A DNA stretch of 17,407 bases from Brotonthovivens sp045629925 (GTDB lineage: Bacteria; Bacillota; Clostridia; Lachnospirales; Lachnospiraceae): assembly GCA_045629925.1 (NCBI GenBank), contig JAZQSD010000107.1, forward strand, positions 1 to 17,407, written 5' to 3'. The notes under the pieces were generated by a model. That model had not been told where the DNA came from, searched no databases, and saw nothing but the letters and a program-made list of their open reading frames with translations. The stretch's first letter is position 1. Each line of letters starts with the position of its first letter. The position numbers and the translations under genes are program-made. This document shows positions 13,810 through 17,407 of the stretch, one piece after another.

Positions 13810-14826
13810 ATGGGAAAAACTAAAAACATACCTGCGTTCTTTAAAACACAGGGATTTATCACTCTGTTGATTTTTGCAGCGCTGTTGATTATTACTACAG
13901 TTATTCAGGGTAACTTCTGGCAGCCATCAACATTGAGAAATACAATTATTTCATGGACACCATTAATCCTGTTAACAATGGGACAGGCAATTGTAATTAT
14001 TGCAGGCGGTCTTGATATGTCAGCAGGTGCTTCTTTCTCCTTCATGGTATGTCTTATGGCTCGTATCATGAAAGCAGATGATCCGGCAACTGGTGTTACA
14101 GCACTTATTGTATGTGCGATTTTTGTTGTTGTCATTGGTGTGTTAAACGGTGTATCCGTTGGTGTGTTCAAGTTGCCACCACTGATTGCAACCTTTGCCA
14201 CATCTTATATTTGGCTTGGTGCAGCTCTTGTAATCATGCCAACACCAGGTGGAGAATGTGTAAACTGGATGCGTCTGTTCTATCGCTTTAGCTCCTGGGA
14301 CAATGCACCAGCAGCATTAGCTAAGTTCGGTGAATATGTACCAACAGGTGCATTGCTGATTATCGCAGCAGTTGTAATCTGGTACTTTGTATATCGTTCC
14401 AAAACAGGACGTTATATTTATGCGGTTGGTTCTAACAGAAACGTTGCTTACTCTAGCGGTATCAACACAGCGATGATTCAGATTAAAGCATACTTATTAA
14501 ATGCATTATTTATTATGTTTGCAGCATTGTTCTTAGTTGGACAGAATCAGTCTGGTTCTGCTCGAGTAGGTGATCCATATACTCTGGAAGCAATTGCGGC
14601 AGCGGCAGTTGGTGGTATTGCGCTTGCTGGTGGTTCTGGTAACGTATTTATTGCCATTGCAGGTACAGCCATCATCAATCTTGTTTCTAAGATTATTTTC
14701 TTCTCTGGAATCAGTACAGATTACCAGACAATTGTAAGTGGTTTGATCCTTCTTGTTGCGATTTCTGCATCTAGTATTATTGCAGTTATCAAGAAACAGA
14801 AAAATAAGAAGGAGGTGGAAGAATAA
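13810..14826 (+). CDS. Sugar ABC transporter permease 1 (RbsC/BPD_transp_2 type)
   Basis: A 338-residue inner-membrane protein with about 8-10 hydrophobic segments. Family signatures: IIAGGLDMSAGA (64-75, usual form GGIDLSVG) and the C-terminal AAAAVGGIALAGGSGN loop that contacts the ATPase. The mid segment SKTGRYIYAVGSNRNVAYSSGI is the standard cytoplasmic loop of ribose-type permeases. Start ATG 13810 has AGGAGG at 13795-13800, inside the end of the ATPase gene; an in-frame start at 13777 would overlap that gene more and has no ribosome site. It ends in TAATG, sharing one base with the second permease, so the two are translationally coupled and likely form a heterodimeric channel. Confidence 0.92.
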   Translation: MGKTKNIPAFFKTQGFITLLIFAALLIITTVIQGNFWQPSTLRNTIISWTPLILLTMGQAIVIIAGGLDMSAGASFSFMVCLMARIMKADDPATGVTALIVCAIFVVVIGVLNGVSVGVFKLPPLIATFATSYIWLGAALVIMPTPGGECVNWMRLFYRFSSWDNAPAALAKFGEYVPTGALLIIAAVVIWYFVYRSKTGRYIYAVGSNRNVAYSSGINTAMIQIKAYLLNALFIMFAALFLVGQNQSGSARVGDPYTLEAIAAAAVGGIALAGGSGNVFIAIAGTAIINLVSKIIFFSGISTDYQTIVSGLILLVAISASSIIAVIKKQKNKKEVEE

Positions 14827-15773
14827 TGGATGCAAAGAAATTTGTTAAAGCAAATTCCAAAATTGAATTGTGTATCATTTTGATCATTGCGTTATTTATT
14901 GTTGGTAACATTTTGACTGGCGGTCATTTTGCTTCCCCTCTTGCTACATTAAAGTTTGCATTCTTTATTGCAGCTTTTGGTTTGGGTCAGATGCTGATTA
15001 TCGCAGCAGGCGGTTATATCGACCTTTCTGTAGGTTACACAGCTACATTGGTAACTTGTCTTACTTGTAGTATTATCATGGGTGAAAATGGTAACTTCTG
15101 GAAAGCATTGATTGTGGCACTTATCATAGGTATTGTTGTTGGTTTGATTAACGGTTTCTTTTCCGTTTATGCAAAATTGCCGTCGCTGGTTGTTACTATG
15201 GCGGTGCAACAGATCCTTCAGGGTGTAGTAGACTTCTATTCTGCTAGAAACCCTCTTTCTGGTACACCGAACCCTGCATTGCAGATTGCTATTGCGAAAA
15301 ACACTGCGGGCATACCAAACAACTTGTTTATTTTGATTATTGTGGCAGTAATTGTAATGATTCTGATGTACAAGACAAAGATTGGTTACAAGCTTACTGC
15401 ATGTGGTTCCAATGCTACAGCGGCACACCTTTCTGGTGTACGTGTAAATGCCGTAAGAATGGGTGCCTTCATTGCATGTTCTATCATTGCAGCAGTAATG
15501 GGCTTAGTTCTGTTTGGTAACATGGGTCAGGCATTTAAAGATATGGGTTCTACATACGTAATGCCATGTATCGCAGCAGTAGTTATTGGTGGTTTAAATA
15601 TCAACGGTGGTAACAAGAACTACATCGGTGTTATCCTTGGTGCAGTTATCTTACAGGCTCTTACAAACCTGTTCGTAGCATTAGGTCTTGGTGACGCTGG
15701 TAAGTATCTTGGATCCGGTATTATCTTATTAATCATGCTGATCGTATATGTTCGTGAAAAGAACAGTAGATAG
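14826..15773 (+). CDS. Sugar ABC transporter permease 2 (RbsC/BPD_transp_2 type)
   Basis: A 315-residue inner-membrane protein with about 8-10 hydrophobic segments, homologous in plan to the preceding permease but clearly divergent. Signatures: IIAAGGYIDLSVGYT (58-72), LINGFFSVYAKLPSLVVTM, TKIGYKLTACGSNATAAHLSGV, and the C-terminal AAVVIGGLNINGGNKN loop followed by IGVILGAVILQAL. AAGGAGGTG about 12 nt upstream provides its ribosome site within the previous gene. Having two different permeases rather than one homodimer is a variant seen in several sugar importers of this family. Confidence 0.92.
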   Translation: MDAKKFVKANSKIELCIILIIALFIVGNILTGGHFASPLATLKFAFFIAAFGLGQMLIIAAGGYIDLSVGYTATLVTCLTCSIIMGENGNFWKALIVALIIGIVVGLINGFFSVYAKLPSLVVTMAVQQILQGVVDFYSARNPLSGTPNPALQIAIAKNTAGIPNNLFILIIVAVIVMILMYKTKIGYKLTACGSNATAAHLSGVRVNAVRMGAFIACSIIAAVMGLVLFGNMGQAFKDMGSTYVMPCIAAVVIGGLNINGGNKNYIGVILGAVILQALTNLFVALGLGDAGKYLGSGIILLIMLIVYVREKNSR

Positions 15774-15787
15774 TAAATGATGAACTA

Positions 15788-15805
15788 AAAGTCAGGATGG
15801 ACTTT
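15788..15805 (+). repeat. Small inverted repeat between permease and dehydrogenase genes
   Basis: AAAGTC-6 nt-GACTTT lies in the 61-nt gap before the second dehydrogenase gene. It is weak and has no T-run. No promoter is evident, so the downstream genes are probably co-transcribed with the transporter. Confidence 0.25.
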
Positions 15806-15834
15806 ATATAAAAATAAGAAAGAAGGTATTAAAT

Positions 15835-16944
15835 ATGGACAAATTAAGAGTAGCGGTTGTTGGCCTTGGTTTTGGTGGCGAATTCGTACCAATTTATCAG
15901 GAATACAGCAAAGCAGAATGTATCGCTGTATGCCGTCGTAATGAAGAAGAACTTAACAAGTTTGCAGATGAACATAACGTTCCAAAGAGATATACAGATT
16001 TTGATGAAATGCTGAAAGATCCAGAAATCGATGCAGTTCACATCAATACAGACCTTTTCTCTCACGCACAGTTTGCAATTAAAGCACTTAAAGCTGGCAA
16101 ACATGTAGCTTCTACAACTCCAATGGGTATGACATTAGAAGAATGTAAAGCTATCGTTGATGCAGAAGAAGAATCCGGCAAGAACTACATGTTCATGGAA
16201 ACAGCAGTTTATACACGTGAATTCTTATACTTCAAAAAATTATATGATGAAGGCAAGATTGGCCGTCTCCAGTTCATGAGAGGTTCTCACCAGCAGAACA
16301 TGTCTCTTCCAGGTTGGCCAGAATACTGGTATGGACTTCCTCCATTCTGGTATCCAACACATGCTGTAGCTCCACTTTCTGAAATTATTCGTAAACCAGT
16401 TAAGAGAGTAAGAGGTATCGGTTCTGGTAAGATCAATGATGATTATGCATCCCGCTACGGATCTCCATTTGCAGCTGAATCTATTCAGTTAGAATTTGCT
16501 GATACAGATATCCATGGTGAAGTAACAAGAACATTATTTGATACAATTCGTCAGTATCGTGAAAGTTTTGACTTCTACGGCGACAAGATGTCCTTTGAAT
16601 GGGAACAGTGCGCAGGCGAAGGCCCAGTTATCTTTACAGGTTACGAAGATGCAGAACGTATTCAGGTTCCAGATACAGATGATATGCTTCCAGAAGATAT
16701 CGCTCACTTCTGCTTAAAGAACCAGATTATCGATGATCAGCACGTATCCTTCATCCAGGGTGATGGACATGGCGGATCTCATCCACACCTTATCAAAGAG
16801 TTCGTAGAATCTTGTCTTGAAGGCAGAAAACCACACATCTCTGCTAAAGTTTCTGCAAACTGGAACGTAGCTGGTATTCTCGCTCACGAATCTTGCATGA
16901 GAGGCGGAGAAATCATCGAAATCCCAGAATGGGCAATGTTCTAA
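15835..16944 (+). CDS. Divergent Gfo/Idh/MocA-family protein lacking the EKP lysine
   Basis: A 369-residue cytosolic protein with an N-terminal NAD(P) fold (VAVVGLGFGGEFVPIY, 6-21). Where family members have E-K-P, it has S93-T94-T95-P96, so the usual catalytic lysine is threonine. The substrate domain carries WYPTHAVAPL (172-181, H176), reminiscent of the YPTHG motif in the NAD-dependent GH109 glycosidase branch, rather than the D-x-G-x-H form of the first dehydrogenase. This suggests a redox-assisted glycoside cleavage or keto-glycoside-forming enzyme, or a specialised dehydrogenase; family assignment is firm, reaction is not. It follows the transporter genes without a clear promoter (ribosome site AAGAAGG) and precedes a cupin by 28 nt. 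Strong codon bias suggests high expression. Confidence 0.85.
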   Translation: MDKLRVAVVGLGFGGEFVPIYQEYSKAECIAVCRRNEEELNKFADEHNVPKRYTDFDEMLKDPEIDAVHINTDLFSHAQFAIKALKAGKHVASTTPMGMTLEECKAIVDAEEESGKNYMFMETAVYTREFLYFKKLYDEGKIGRLQFMRGSHQQNMSLPGWPEYWYGLPPFWYPTHAVAPLSEIIRKPVKRVRGIGSGKINDDYASRYGSPFAAESIQLEFADTDIHGEVTRTLFDTIRQYRESFDFYGDKMSFEWEQCAGEGPVIFTGYEDAERIQVPDTDDMLPEDIAHFCLKNQIIDDQHVSFIQGDGHGGSHPHLIKEFVESCLEGRKPHISAKVSANWNVAGILAHESCMRGGEIIEIPEWAMF

Positions 16945-16972
16945 TTAGTCGCAAAAAAAGGAGAATCATAAA

Positions 16973-17401
16973 ATGATCGGAAAAAAATATACAGGTAAAG
17001 AATTCTTTTGTAACGTAAAAGATGTTGAAACACAGAAATTTGAATGGGGTACACTTCAGTGGATGTCTGAACCACGTATCACAGGTACAAATAACATGAC
17101 AGCAGGTATCGTTACACTGCTTCCAGGTTCTGGACACAGCACACATCATCATGATGGCGCAGATGAAATCTTATACGCTATCGACGGTGCAAACTGCGAA
17201 CAGTACATCATCCTTGAAGATGGAACAAGAATTTCTGAAATCATGAACGCAGGCGATATGGTTCACATTCCAGCAAACCTTGATCATGGTACAGTTAACC
17301 GCGGTTCTGAAGTAATGCATATGTTTGCAGTATATCAGTATCCAGGTTCTGAAGCTGAACTTGGCGCAATTGCTGATGAACTCATTCCACCAGCAGAATA
17401 A
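16973..17401 (+). CDS. Single-domain cupin protein
   Basis: A 142-residue small cytosolic beta-barrel with both cupin motifs. Motif 1 is GHSTHHHDGADEILYAIDG, with H55, H58-H60 and E65; motif 2 is GDMVHIPANLDHGTVN, with G94, P100, H105 and N109. These histidines and the glutamate should bind one divalent metal. Cupins in sugar operons act as isomerases, mutarotases, lyases or binding proteins, so the reaction is open. Ribosome site AAGGAGAA lies before ATG 16973. It ends 6 nt before the window edge, so a further gene of the operon may follow. Confidence 0.88.
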   Translation: MIGKKYTGKEFFCNVKDVETQKFEWGTLQWMSEPRITGTNNMTAGIVTLLPGSGHSTHHHDGADEILYAIDGANCEQYIILEDGTRISEIMNAGDMVHIPANLDHGTVNRGSEVMHMFAVYQYPGSEAELGAIADELIPPAE

Positions 17402-17407
17402 GAATTA

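Noticed and set aside
14949..15428. 159-residue minus-strand open frame opposite permease 2
   Set aside because: Cys/Asn-rich composition with no domain, lying antisense to a clear permease with all its motifs; it is a codon-bias shadow.

Overview
The window looks like a chromosomal segment of a low-to-moderate GC anaerobic Firmicute, most likely a gut Lachnospiraceae (Blautia/Dorea/Clostridium XIVa type). Grounds: AGGAGG-type ribosome sites, AT-rich intergenic DNA with sigma-A promoters, a separate FchA cyclohydrolase beside FolD as in acetogen-like Clostridia, and strong ACA/CCA/GCA/GAA codon preference in the apparently highly expressed genes. The genus is a guess. No RNA genes, CRISPR arrays, insertion sequences or phage genes were seen.

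Left part (1-3577). A minus-strand pair encodes a 73-residue membrane protein (start GTG, 1200) overlapping a sodium:solute symporter that runs off the left edge. Divergently, from a shared 186-bp promoter region, lies a folate one-carbon operon: fchA-type cyclodeaminase/cyclohydrolase, folD-type methylene-THF dehydrogenase and 5-formyl-THF cyclo-ligase, closed by a clear intrinsic terminator. The FolD-like protein lacks the lysine and glutamine required for the cyclohydrolase reaction, so it is probably a dehydrogenase only, with FchA supplying the other step.

Central part (3580-10758). A DeoR-family regulator with its own good promoter leads a co-directional run: DeoC-like aldolase, TIM-barrel sugar isomerase/epimerase, PfkB sugar kinase, Gfo/Idh/MocA dehydrogenase and a 707-residue Old-Yellow-Enzyme/4Fe-4S/FAD reductase of the 2,4-dienoyl-CoA reductase type, ended by a terminator-like hairpin.

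Right part (10759-17407). After a 316-bp regulatory gap comes a ribose-type ABC importer (lipoprotein binding protein, double ATPase, two permeases), then a second, divergent Gfo/Idh/MocA protein and a cupin; the operon may continue past the right edge.

My reading is that 3708-17401 is one carbohydrate (or glycoside/cyclitol) uptake and breakdown regulon, tied together by a GTTCGA/TCGAAC element found upstream of the regulator, between regulator and aldolase, and upstream of the transporter. The unusual part is an enone-reductase-type flavoprotein sitting with keto-forming dehydrogenases, a possible TIM-barrel dehydratase/lyase, a sugar kinase and a DERA-like aldolase. One coherent but unproven scheme is: oxidation to a keto sugar, elimination to an enone, reduction of the C=C bond to a deoxy-keto sugar, phosphorylation, and retro-aldol cleavage. 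The substrate cannot be read from the sequence.
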